Assembly (NCBI RefSeq): GCF_002192455.1
Contig: NZ_CP021744.1
Span: forward strand, 3,502,001 to 3,566,000
Reading direction: 5' to 3'
DNA from: Streptomyces albireticuli
GTDB taxonomy: Bacteria > Actinomycetota > Actinomycetes > Streptomycetales > Streptomycetaceae
DNA: 64,000 bases
The notes under the pieces are model-generated. The model was not told the DNA's origin. It made no database searches and saw nothing but the letters and a program-made list of their open reading frames with translations. The translations under genes were made by a program, and so were the position numbers. Of this stretch, positions 56,347-63,200 are shown piece by piece. The first letter of the stretch is position 1, and each line of letters opens with the position of its first letter.

Positions 56347-56876
56347 TACTCCTCCTCACCGTACCTATCAGCTGTGGCGCGGCTCTCCTGAAGAATGCGG
56401 TAGAGCTTCTCTCTCGCCGACCGCAGATTGGACCGTACCGTTGCCGCGATATCACCCGTGATCTCAGCGATCTCGGAAGGACTGAATCCGTCGTACGTGT
56501 AGGCAATGACCTGACGCTGCTTGTATCCGAGATTGCTCATCAGCGCGAGGACCTCCTCCTCCTCGTGGCGCGAGGGGGAGTCGGGGCCGGGCAGCGACTC
56601 ACCGACCGCCCAGCCGCCCCTGAGGGCCCGGGCCGGTGCGTCCAGATCACGGGCGGCGGACCGGAGGTAGTGCCGCTCGGCGGTCTTGCGCACCCACGCG
56701 AGCGGGTGCTCGATCCCGGTCCAGCATTCCAGCGCCTTGATCATCGCGGCAGAAGCGGAATCCTCCGCTTCCTCCCGCGTGGCACCGATGAACCTGAGAA
56801 AGCCGATCAGCTTCCGGTAGTCCGACCGGAAGAAGGCGTCGAAATCATTCCCGTCGGGGCCCCTGCGATGCTGCAC
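56346..56876 (-). CDS. ECF RNA polymerase sigma factor
   Basis: 176 residues. Sigma-2: FDAFFRSDYRKLIGFLRFIGATREEAEDSASAAMIKAL, WVRKTAERHYL; sigma-4 HTH: VLALMSNLGYKQRQVIAYTYDGFSPSEIAEITGDIAATVRSNLRSAREKLY. GTG 56876 has aggagg 8 nt upstream, better than any earlier in-frame codon. Coupled to the membrane protein downstream, which is therefore the best candidate for its regulator. Base composition is lower in GC than its neighbours. Confidence 0.93.
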   Translation of the reverse strand: MQHRRGPDGNDFDAFFRSDYRKLIGFLRFIGATREEAEDSASAAMIKALECWTGIEHPLAWVRKTAERHYLRSAARDLDAPARALRGGWAVGESLPGPDSPSRHEEEEVLALMSNLGYKQRQVIAYTYDGFSPSEIAEITGDIAATVRSNLRSAREKLYRILQESRATADRYGEEE

Positions 56877-57379
56877 GAGATATCCCTCCTCAATTCTCAG
56901 CCGCTGCTGATGCAGGGGAGTGACACGAGGAAGGGCAATCGTGTGATGCGAACCGCGACCATATCCAGTACGTCGCATAAATCTATGATCGACTCGGAAC
57001 CCTGTCGGAAATCGGCCCGAACGCCCCGTCAGCACGTTCGAACTTCGCCGGCCCACGCAGATCTCCGCGCCCGCCGACGCAGGCAACCACCCCCGAGGCC
57101 GTCCGCGCATGACCTTCCTCTCCGGAGCAGCAACCCACCACAGCAAGGGCGACCGACCGCACCGCCCGCCAGGAGACCCCCGTCCCCCGACGGCCGCTGC
57201 CCGCCGCCTTCACTGATGAGTGCCCCGAGCCCCCACCAACGTGCAACGCGGCCCGCCCCTTTTTCCCCGACGCCGGGGGGTTACGCCCGTCCGCACCGGC
57301 GCCGCACCGCGAGAACCGCACGAAGAGAGCCGCGGAAGGTCCCCTTTGAGGAGCCGCCACAGCCCCTGGGAACACAAAG
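56877..57379. other. 503-nt gene-poor region upstream of the sigma factor
   Basis: No convincing coding sequence on either strand; open frames here are out-of-register high-GC artefacts. The part next to 56876 is AT-richer (56880-57000) and should contain the sigma operon promoter, possibly self-recognised. Confidence 0.5.
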
Positions 57380-57411
57380 AAGGCCAGGTCACCCGGAGGT
57401 GACCTGGCCTT
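57380..57411 (-). terminator. tRNA terminator
   Basis: Perfect 14-bp stem aaggccaggtcacc / ggtgacctggcctt with loop cgga, directly 3' (minus strand) of the tRNA remnant, as expected for the terminator of the original tRNA gene. Confidence 0.85.
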
Positions 57412-57415
57412 TCCC

Positions 57416-57460
57416 TGAGCCGCCTTCGGGATTCGAACCCGAGACCTACGCATTACGAGT
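57416..57460 (-). tRNA. tRNA-Thr(CGU) 3' fragment, attachment-site core
   Basis: On the minus strand: anticodon loop ctcgtaa with CGU, 3' anticodon arm tgcgt, variable loop, T-arm tcggg-ttcgaat-cccga, acceptor strand aggcggc and a terminal tca. The sequence before the loop does not give the pairing arm (acgca is expected; gacaa is present), and there is no D-arm or 5' acceptor strand. So only the 3' half of the gene is here. This is what remains at one end after site-specific integration into a tRNA gene. Confidence 0.85.
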
Positions 57461-57668
57461 TGTCCGGTCCCGTTCCACCGGCGTCCACGGACATCCGCAG
57501 GACGGCTTGCGCCGCTGGTCAGCGTGAGCCGCAGACGATGGTGGACACTGGCGAACGCCCCCGGACGAGATGGCAAGTGAGACCACAACTGAGACCCACA
57601 CGCGCCCATGAGGCTCCGTTGATCGGTCAACGGTGCCCCAGTGGTCCTTCGGCTCACGATCGGAGTGT

Positions 57669-57706
57669 CCCTCGGGGGCATACTCGCGCGAGTATGCCCC
57701 CGAGGG
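57669..57706. repeat. Perfect 38-bp palindrome
   Basis: Arms ccctcgggggcatactcgc and gcgagtatgcccccgaggg without a spacer, 47 nt past the deaminase stop. Probably the terminator of the minus-strand operon, but the absence of a loop would also suit a protein-binding site close to the att end. Nearby, tgagacc is directly repeated at 57578 and 57590 (12-bp period), as in integrase arm sites. Confidence 0.9.
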
Positions 57707-57752
57707 CCTCAGCAGTGCACCACGTGGCGCGCTGCTCCAACGGCTTGTCTTA

Positions 57753-58205
57753 TCAGCCCAACAGGTGGACGTTCACCGTGCGGGCTTCCTCCGCCATATC
57801 GGGGAGCTCCACCACCTCCACCCCCGCGGTACGGAGGGCCTCCACGCCGACACAGTCGCCCACGAAGAGATCCGGCTCTCGCCAGGCAATAACAACGCGA
57901 CGAATGCCCGACCGGAGTACGAGCTGGGTACATGTCAGGGGCCTCGACTTGCGCTCCGAACAGGGTTCCAGCGTGCTGTAGAGCGTGGCGTTCACGAGTC
58001 GCGCGTCGCTGCCCGACAGCTTGGACAACGCGGACTCTTCCGCGTGGACGTGGAGATCCGTCTCCCGTGAGTAGCCGTAGGAGATCTCATTGCCGTCTGC
58101 GCCAACAATGACAGCGCCCACGGAATACGCGCCTCCTGCTGGCGGGCACCGGCGGGAAAGTTCGATGGCGGCCGCCATCCAGACGCGATCAGTGTCGGTA
58201 CTCAC
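57753..58205 (-). CDS. Zinc-dependent nucleoside/pterin-type deaminase (RibD N-terminal-like)
   Basis: 150 residues, cytidine-deaminase fold: substrate loop SVGAVIVGADGNEIS, zinc site VHAEESAL and PCSERKSRPLTC, then GIRRVVIAWREPDLFVGDCVGVEALRTAGVEVV as in RibD deaminase domains. GTG 58205 overlaps the reductase stop. Together with the next gene it makes a split RibD. The substrate could be a pyrimidine intermediate of riboflavin synthesis or a modified-nucleotide pathway. Confidence 0.92.
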   Translation of the reverse strand: MSTDTDRVWMAAAIELSRRCPPAGGAYSVGAVIVGADGNEISYGYSRETDLHVHAEESALSKLSGSDARLVNATLYSTLEPCSERKSRPLTCTQLVLRSGIRRVVIAWREPDLFVGDCVGVEALRTAGVEVVELPDMAEEARTVNVHLLG

Positions 58206-58930
58206 TGGGCGCTCACCAGGTTCGGAAGGTAGCGCAGCAAGACGACATCACCAATGGTGCGCGCCTCAGCGAGCGCCATGCGGCGGGTCGATCCGCCCGG
58301 GTAGGAAGCCGGGCTGAGGAACCGGGGAGCATCAGCGTCACCCACGAGCAAAGGCGCAATGGCTAGATGGATCTCGTCGGCCAGGCCCTGAGAGAGGAAC
58401 GCGGTGTGGATACTGCCGCCGCCCTCCACCATCAGTTGCTTGACGCCGCGCCCGCCCAGGTCGTCCAAGAGCATGCCGAAGTCGATGTCCGGCCCGAGGG
58501 AGACGACGTCGGCGAGCCCAGCAAGCCGAGCGCCGAGCCGTTTCTCACCCTCGTCGGTGGTGTAGGCGACCTTGGCCCCACCGTGATGCCAAAACTTCGC
58601 TTCCGGGTCGAGATCACCACTCCCGGAGATCGTGACCTTCAGCGGGTATTCGGGGAGGCCCCGGGAAACGCGGTCGGCCCGACGCTTGTCGCTGTTGACC
58701 AGCAGTCTAGGGTTGTCTGCCCGGATGGTCCCGGCGCCGATGAGGATGGCGTCGGATTCGGCGCGGACCTGATCGACTCTGTCGAAGTCGGCACTGTTGC
58801 TCAGCAGGAGACGCTGGGGACTCGCGTCATCGATGTACCCGTCGACAGAGGTGGCAACGCTCAGCAAGACGTATGGGCGGGGCACTGTGGTCTCCCTGGT
58901 TGCAGCAGCAATGGCAGAGTGAGAGGTCAT
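58202..58930 (-). CDS. RibD C-terminal-like reductase (DHFR-fold)
   Basis: About 242 residues: PYVLLSVATSVDGYIDDAS, AILIGAGTIRADNPRLLV, LMVEGGGSIHTAFLSQGLADEIHLAIAPLLVGD, all signatures of the NADPH reductase domain of RibD. ATG 58930 overlaps the regulator stop by ATGA. Middle gene of the regulator-reductase-deaminase operon. It is cargo on the element and not linked to the other rib genes. Confidence 0.92.
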   Translation of the reverse strand: MTSHSAIAAATRETTVPRPYVLLSVATSVDGYIDDASPQRLLLSNSADFDRVDQVRAESDAILIGAGTIRADNPRLLVNSDKRRADRVSRGLPEYPLKVTISGSGDLDPEAKFWHHGGAKVAYTTDEGEKRLGARLAGLADVVSLGPDIDFGMLLDDLGGRGVKQLMVEGGGSIHTAFLSQGLADEIHLAIAPLLVGDADAPRFLSPASYPGGSTRRMALAEARTIGDVVLLRYLPNLVSAQ

Positions 58931-60342
58931 ACTTCGTGAAGGACAGAGGCGTTGAGCGCCTCGTGGAACTCGCGCACGGATGGGACCGTACGCCACCGGT
59001 TCAGGTCAGTTTCAAGCCGCGCCAGCTCACTCAAGATTCGCGCGGAGCCCGTCTCATTGCCGATGTCGAGAGCCTGAAGTCCGGTGGTGGCAGCTTGCTC
59101 AGGGTCCCGGCTTCCAGCGTGAGCCAGGGCTTCCCTCGCAAGGTAGACGCCGTGGTCACGGTGGTAGCCAGCAGGCAGAGCCGTGATCGCCGTTCGGAAT
59201 CCTTCAGCAGCTGCGTGGTGGTCACCAAGGATCGACAGGCTACGGGCGCGTTGCACATCGATGTATGCATCGTCCAGCCACACGCCCCAGCTCCCAGCCG
59301 AGCCACCGTGCGCGCCGTGCAACAGCTCTCGGGCTCGGTCGTACGAACGCATGCACTCCCGGGTGTCTCCACGGAGCGCGTGCCCGTGCGCCGCGTACGT
59401 TGCGGCCACGGCAGCCAGCCTCGTACCTGGCCGCGCCGCCTCTTCTGCGGCCTCCGCCACGTCAACCGCTTCGATCGCGTCCCGCATGTCGCCGGCGAGC
59501 TGGCTCTTGCGCGCCAGGATGTAGACCGTGAGATCTGGATCACCAGCCATGTGCGACCACTGGAGTGCCCGGTCCGTCCAGTACTGCGCGGCGCGATGGT
59601 CCCCCGCGTCTTGGTGGAACCAGCCGCAGAGCTCGGCGAACTGCGTCTGCACCTGGAGCAGATTGCGTCGGTCTGCGCCGCGCTTGCCCTCTCGGAGCGC
59701 GGTGATGGCGTTGATCTGGTCGTGCACCTTCGGGATCAGCTGGCGCGGGCCGAACAAGTTGTCCGAGTCGATGAGAACGCGACGGATGTCCTGGAGATGT
59801 TCGACAGGGTTCCGGTCCATGGCGGGCATCCGCGACGTTGAAACCCCAGCCTCCGCTAATGGGGCACTCGCGATACTCGCCGCCGCAGCGCCGAGCCCAC
59901 CCAGGAAGATCCTGCGAGGCACAGACACGAAGATGATCCTTCCGTCGGACGTACGGCAGGGGACGGTCATCCCCTCCTCATCCGACATTGCCTGGACGTC
60001 CGTGACATCAGCCAGGGCCGTTGACCCCTTAGCCACATGAGGCCCCGCTTTGGCCACATGGCCACGCGACAATCCGCCCGCGGCGCCCGTGCCGTGGATC
60101 CCCCGATAGAACCCGATCAAGGTACCGCCGGCGTCGAGTTCTTGATCGTATGCCTGCACCAAAGCTTCCGAGGGCGCCTGATCTCCGCGCTCAACACGGG
60201 CCATGTAGCTGCTGTCATACCTGATCCGGGCCTTCAGCCTCCCTAAAGACAGACCGCGCCGAACACGCCACGACCGCATGGTGGAGCCGAGTTCATGCAG
60301 GGGGCTCACGTGCGGCGTTAACTCGTTTGGACGCTGTCCCAT
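58927..60342 (-). CDS. XRE-family regulator with TPR-like C-terminus
   Basis: 471 residues. HTH at about 20-70 (RSWRVRRGLSLGRLKARIRYDSSYMARVERGDQAPSEALV), an internal twin-arginine-like hydrophobic segment PRRIFLGGLGAAAASIASAP near 165-190 usual in this family, then helical repeats to the end (RAAQYWTDRALQWSHMAGD, LGDHHAAAEGFRTAITALPAGY). ATG 60342 has GGAGG 4 nt upstream. A palindrome upstream of the start may be its own operator. It probably controls the coupled reductase and deaminase genes. Confidence 0.9.
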   Translation of the reverse strand: MGQRPNELTPHVSPLHELGSTMRSWRVRRGLSLGRLKARIRYDSSYMARVERGDQAPSEALVQAYDQELDAGGTLIGFYRGIHGTGAAGGLSRGHVAKAGPHVAKGSTALADVTDVQAMSDEEGMTVPCRTSDGRIIFVSVPRRIFLGGLGAAAASIASAPLAEAGVSTSRMPAMDRNPVEHLQDIRRVLIDSDNLFGPRQLIPKVHDQINAITALREGKRGADRRNLLQVQTQFAELCGWFHQDAGDHRAAQYWTDRALQWSHMAGDPDLTVYILARKSQLAGDMRDAIEAVDVAEAAEEAARPGTRLAAVAATYAAHGHALRGDTRECMRSYDRARELLHGAHGGSAGSWGVWLDDAYIDVQRARSLSILGDHHAAAEGFRTAITALPAGYHRDHGVYLAREALAHAGSRDPEQAATTGLQALDIGNETGSARILSELARLETDLNRWRTVPSVREFHEALNASVLHEV

Positions 60343-60353
60343 CCATCCTCCCC

Positions 60354-60388
60354 ATGTGGCCCATGTGGCCGCCATGGGGCGGCCACAT
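60354..60388. promoter_or_regulatory. Candidate operator of the XRE-TPR gene
   Basis: Perfect 11-bp inverted repeat atgtggccgcc / ggcggccacat around atgg (60363-60388), preceded by an extra half-copy catgtggccc (60353-60362). It is 12-46 nt upstream of the regulator start, overlapping the expected promoter. Confidence 0.6.
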
Positions 60389-60479
60389 CTCGTACCTGGT
60401 AGCCAGGCAAGCGCCCTCGCTACAAACGACGCATAGCGAAAGCCCCAACCTATCGGCGTCGGCCAGGTGAGGAAGAGCG

Positions 60480-60668
60480 ATGGGATTAACAGCTGCTGAG
60501 CGGCATCAGCTGACGCTGGCCTTGCGCCAACTCTCGGAGGATGTTCATGAGCTGGAACGGCGCCTCGACGCTCAGCTCGTCAGCCTGAACGCGTCACGCT
60601 CTCCAGCTGCTGAAGCCGGTCGTCCAAACGAGACAGGTGCTCCCGAAGCGACTCGATCTCACGCATGA
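60480..60668 (+). CDS. Small protein, 62 aa, uncertain
   Basis: MGLTAAERHQLTLALRQLSE then DVHELERRLDAQLVSLN, a predicted single amphipathic helix, with a Pro/Glu-rich tail. AGGAAG lies 5 nt before ATG and the gene diverges from the XRE-TPR regulator. Its last 89 nt overlap the GntR gene on the other strand. No family recognised. Confidence 0.45.
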   Translation: MGLTAAERHQLTLALRQLSEDVHELERRLDAQLVSLNASRSPAAEAGRPNETGAPEATRSHA

Positions 60669-60945
60669 TCGTCAGGAACTCTGAGCTAGGGCCCTGCCCA
60701 CCGCTTCCCTCAGGTCGATCACTCACGAAGTAGCCACGGGTGGAGTCGGCCCGAATGAACCCGCTCTTCACAAGCAGCTGAAGGGCTTTGCTCGCCGTTC
60801 CGACAGCGACCTGAAAGCGGGCGGCGATCTGACGGACCGCCGGGAGCTTCTCCCCCGGCCTCAGCTTGCCCGAGACGATCTCGGCGCGAAGGGCGTGCGC
60901 GATCTGCTCGTTCACCCGGCGTGCGTCGTCAGCGGTAGGCGTCAT
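60580..60945 (-). CDS. GntR-family repressor
   Basis: 121 residues. Winged HTH: VNEQIAHALRAEIVSGKLRPGEKLPAVRQIAARFQVAVGTASKALQLLVKSGFI, followed by a short coiled coil (IMREIESLREHLSRLDDRLQQLE). The short GntR type without effector domain fits the element's KorSA-like control of transfer and excision genes. Divergent from the long leader at 60946. Confidence 0.92.
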   Translation of the reverse strand: MTPTADDARRVNEQIAHALRAEIVSGKLRPGEKLPAVRQIAARFQVAVGTASKALQLLVKSGFIRADSTRGYFVSDRPEGSGGQGPSSEFLTIMREIESLREHLSRLDDRLQQLESVTRSG

Positions 60946-61778
60946 GCCCCGATGCTAACGGCCCTCTTGCTGATCCAACTAGCACTGCCGACACAACCCC
61001 TTGTTGCAGCTGTGCCAGTCATGCTAGAACAGTCTCATCGGCAAGCACAGTCTCGTTCGGGACGGCGCAAGCCGACGAAATATCTTCCTGACCTGCACCG
61101 ATGCCCGGCGAGTCCCGTGAGGACGGGAGCCCCCTTGATCAGGGGTTACCACGCTGCCGGGGAGTGACTGCGCCTTGAGAACTGAACAGTGTGTCGAGTC
61201 GACGGGGTGAGAGCCCCCGTCCCCGCAGCGGCCCGGGTGATGGCCGCCGGCAGCCACTTCGTGGCAGGTGAACCTGTCCTGCCCGCGTGTCAGCTCTGGG
61301 GAACAGCCCTGGGGATCATCCCTTCATTGCTGGAGGACAACCCCTTGGTTGCCACCTGATACGCGCTGCCCTGCTCGCGTCAGAGCAGTGACGATGACGC
61401 ACCCGACGTTCCCGGGCTCGGGGCTGGCCAGCCGTGGCAACGGCCGACCGGAGAAGCCCGTGACCGCTCCCCGATCGGGAGGACAGAGTGTTCCGACGAA
61501 GATCTGAGACGCCTGCCGGGCTGGACCGGCCCGGCAGGACGTCCTTCGCGTCACCATCACCGGCCGCCCGAGCACGGGTCCGGCTGTGATGCCCGACGGG
61601 ACCGCGGCACAGGGTGCTGCGGCCGGTTGCCTCCTCCGCCCGTCCGGCCCGCGCACCGCGCGGCGGCTGTACGGGCGGGGTTGAGGGGAGCCGGAGGTTC
61701 CGACTTCAACGGCGCGGCCCCGGTGCTGACACACCGGGGCCGCTGGGCCGTTTCCGCCTGGATGAGAGGCGTACGACC
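60946..61778 (+). ncRNA. Long structured leader of the element's plus-strand operon
   Basis: 833 nt with no convincing ORF on either strand. Contains the segment ccttgagaactgaacagtg (61173-61191) that resembles the conserved antitermination/processing segment of actinobacterial rRNA leaders, then many short hairpins. Strong stems are cctgccgggc/gcccggcagg (61512-61538) and gcggccccggtg/caccggggccgc (61714-61743), the latter 35 nt before the first gene. Probably an untranslated leader; a separate small RNA is possible. Confidence 0.55.
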
Positions 61779-62066
61779 GTGAAGCACATTGTTGCAGGGC
61801 AAGAGGCGGCTACGGCCGCTGAGTTCGTGGAACTGGCCCTCGGCACCCCGGTGGAGTTATGGCTGGGTGTGCCGGGGGAGAGCGAGGTGGAGCGGGCGGC
61901 CCGGCTGGATGCGGCCCGCGACATCATCGGCGAGGACCCGCACCTGTTCGACCGGGTGACGCGGATCGCCGCGACGCTGATCGAGACCCGCACCCCGCAC
62001 CTGTTCGACCTGGCCACCAGCGGCCGCCGCGTGAAGGGCTGGGAGCCCGGGGCGGAGGCGGCGTGA
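61779..62066 (+). CDS. Small element protein, 95 aa
   Basis: 95 residues, acidic and helical: VKHIVAGQEAATAAEFVELALG, ERAARLDAARDIIGEDPHLFDRVTRIAATLIETRTPHLFDL. GTG 61779 with gagagg 9 nt upstream; stop overlaps the GGDEF gene start (TGATG). No domain recognised. Confidence 0.75.
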   Translation: MKHIVAGQEAATAAEFVELALGTPVELWLGVPGESEVERAARLDAARDIIGEDPHLFDRVTRIAATLIETRTPHLFDLATSGRRVKGWEPGAEAA

Positions 62067-62713
62067 TGGACACCGTTCTCTCGCTGTCCGCGACGGCCGG
62101 CCCGCTGCTGGCCGGCTGGTCCCTCCACGCCTGTCTGCTGCGTCGCCGGGCCCGTAGGGCGCGGTTCGACCCGCTGACGGCGCTGCCGGGCCGCGACCTG
62201 TTCACCCACTGCGCGCGCCGTGACCTGCGGGCCCGGGGTGCGGTGGTGGTGATGGTGGACCTGGACGGGTTCAAGGACGTCAACGACACCCGCGGCCACG
62301 CCGCGGGGGACGCGGTCCTGGCCTCTACCGGCGCCCGCTTGCAGAAATGGGCCGACTGGCACGCAGGCACCGCCGGAAGGCTGGGCGGGGACGAGTTCGC
62401 CGCCACCGCCCTGATCCCCGACCCCCGGAACCTCGCCCCCGAGCTGGAAGCCCTGCATGCCGCGCTGCGGCGGCCGGTGCCCTTCCGGGGCTACGAGCTC
62501 CTGGTCAGCGCGTCCATCGGCGCGTACGCCACCCCCTTCGGTCCCCCGGATCTGGGGGTGGCGCTGCGGCGGGCGGATGAGGCCATGTACGCGGCGAAGC
62601 GCTTCGGTGGGGGCTGGGAGGTCGCGTACGGCCCGGTGCCGGAGATCACGACCACCAATGGCCGTCGCGCCGGCCGCCCCGGCACCGCACCCCGGACGGG
62701 AGGCCCGCGATGA
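62066..62713 (+). CDS. GGDEF-domain protein (diguanylate cyclase type)
   Basis: 215 residues. One N-terminal hydrophobic helix (LSATAGPLLAGWSLHACLL), then a complete GGDEF domain: FDPLTALPGRDLF, VVMVDLDGFKDVNDTRGHAAGDAVL (metal Asp), GRLGGDEFAATAL with an intact GGDEF A-site, RRADEAMYAAKR. The inhibitory RxxD site is absent. Should make cyclic di-GMP if active. c-di-GMP controls development through BldD in Streptomyces. Placement on an integrative element makes a host-manipulation role possible. Confidence 0.9.
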   Translation: MDTVLSLSATAGPLLAGWSLHACLLRRRARRARFDPLTALPGRDLFTHCARRDLRARGAVVVMVDLDGFKDVNDTRGHAAGDAVLASTGARLQKWADWHAGTAGRLGGDEFAATALIPDPRNLAPELEALHAALRRPVPFRGYELLVSASIGAYATPFGPPDLGVALRRADEAMYAAKRFGGGWEVAYGPVPEITTTNGRRAGRPGTAPRTGGPR

Positions 62714-62865
62714 CCGCGCTCCGCCACCGCCTCTACCGCTGGTTCCACCCGCGCTCCTACCGGGCCGGGCAACTCGCCGAACAGCGCCACCAGCTCTACG
62801 ACCCGCCGGTGCCCCCCGACTACCCTCGCGCCGTCGGCACGCCGTCCTCGGGGGGTGCGGCGTGA
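62710..62865 (+). CDS. Small basic protein, 51 aa
   Basis: MTALRHRLYRWFHPRSYRAG, then QLAEQRHQLYDPPVPPDYPR and a Gly/Ser-rich end. ATG overlaps the GGDEF stop by ATGA, and its stop overlaps the next GTG. Below the length of most ORF listings; supported by the continuous overlap chain. Confidence 0.7.
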   Translation: MTALRHRLYRWFHPRSYRAGQLAEQRHQLYDPPVPPDYPRAVGTPSSGGAA

Positions 62866-63200
62866 GCGCCTCGACCCTGGCCGCGCTGGACGCCCCGTTG
62901 CTCGTGCTGCGGGTTTTCAGCGCGGAGTTCGCGCACCTCCCCGCCCCCACGCTGGGGATCTCCGCGATCGTCCCGGACCTGTTGGAGCTGTCCTTCCACG
63001 ATGACCTGGCCGGGTTCGAAGCGTGGCGTGCTGCCCTCGGATTCGCGCCTGAGTCCGTGGGCTACCACGAGCAGAGCGGTGGCCGCACCCGCGTCCTGAC
63101 GGCCCAGACCGGCTACGCCGGCGCCCAGGTGCGCCTGCTCGGGTACGCCGAGATCCCCGCCCGTGACGGGGGGCGTTCACGGCAGGGGGCCGGGCGGTGA
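62862..63200 (+). CDS. Element protein, 112 aa
   Basis: VSASTLAALDAPLLVLRVFS, HLPAPTLGISAIVPDLLELSFHDDLAGFEAWRAALGF, VRLLGYAEIP. A compact alpha/beta protein of unknown family, common in actinomycete elements at this position. GTGA overlaps at both ends place it in the operon. Confidence 0.75.
   Translation: MSASTLAALDAPLLVLRVFSAEFAHLPAPTLGISAIVPDLLELSFHDDLAGFEAWRAALGFAPESVGYHEQSGGRTRVLTAQTGYAGAQVRLLGYAEIPARDGGRSRQGAGR

Noticed and set aside
57416..57490. Complete tRNA gene
   Set aside because: The D-arm and both 5' stem strands are missing and the anticodon stem does not pair.
57460..57981. 173-codon plus-strand frame across the palindrome and deaminase end
   Set aside because: Antisense to the deaminase gene and no recognisable domain; considered briefly as an integrase remnant but no tyrosine-recombinase motif is present.
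61268..61507. 79-codon plus-strand frame in the long leader
   Set aside because: No ribosome site, composition unlike a protein, and it lies in stem-rich RNA; treated as non-coding.
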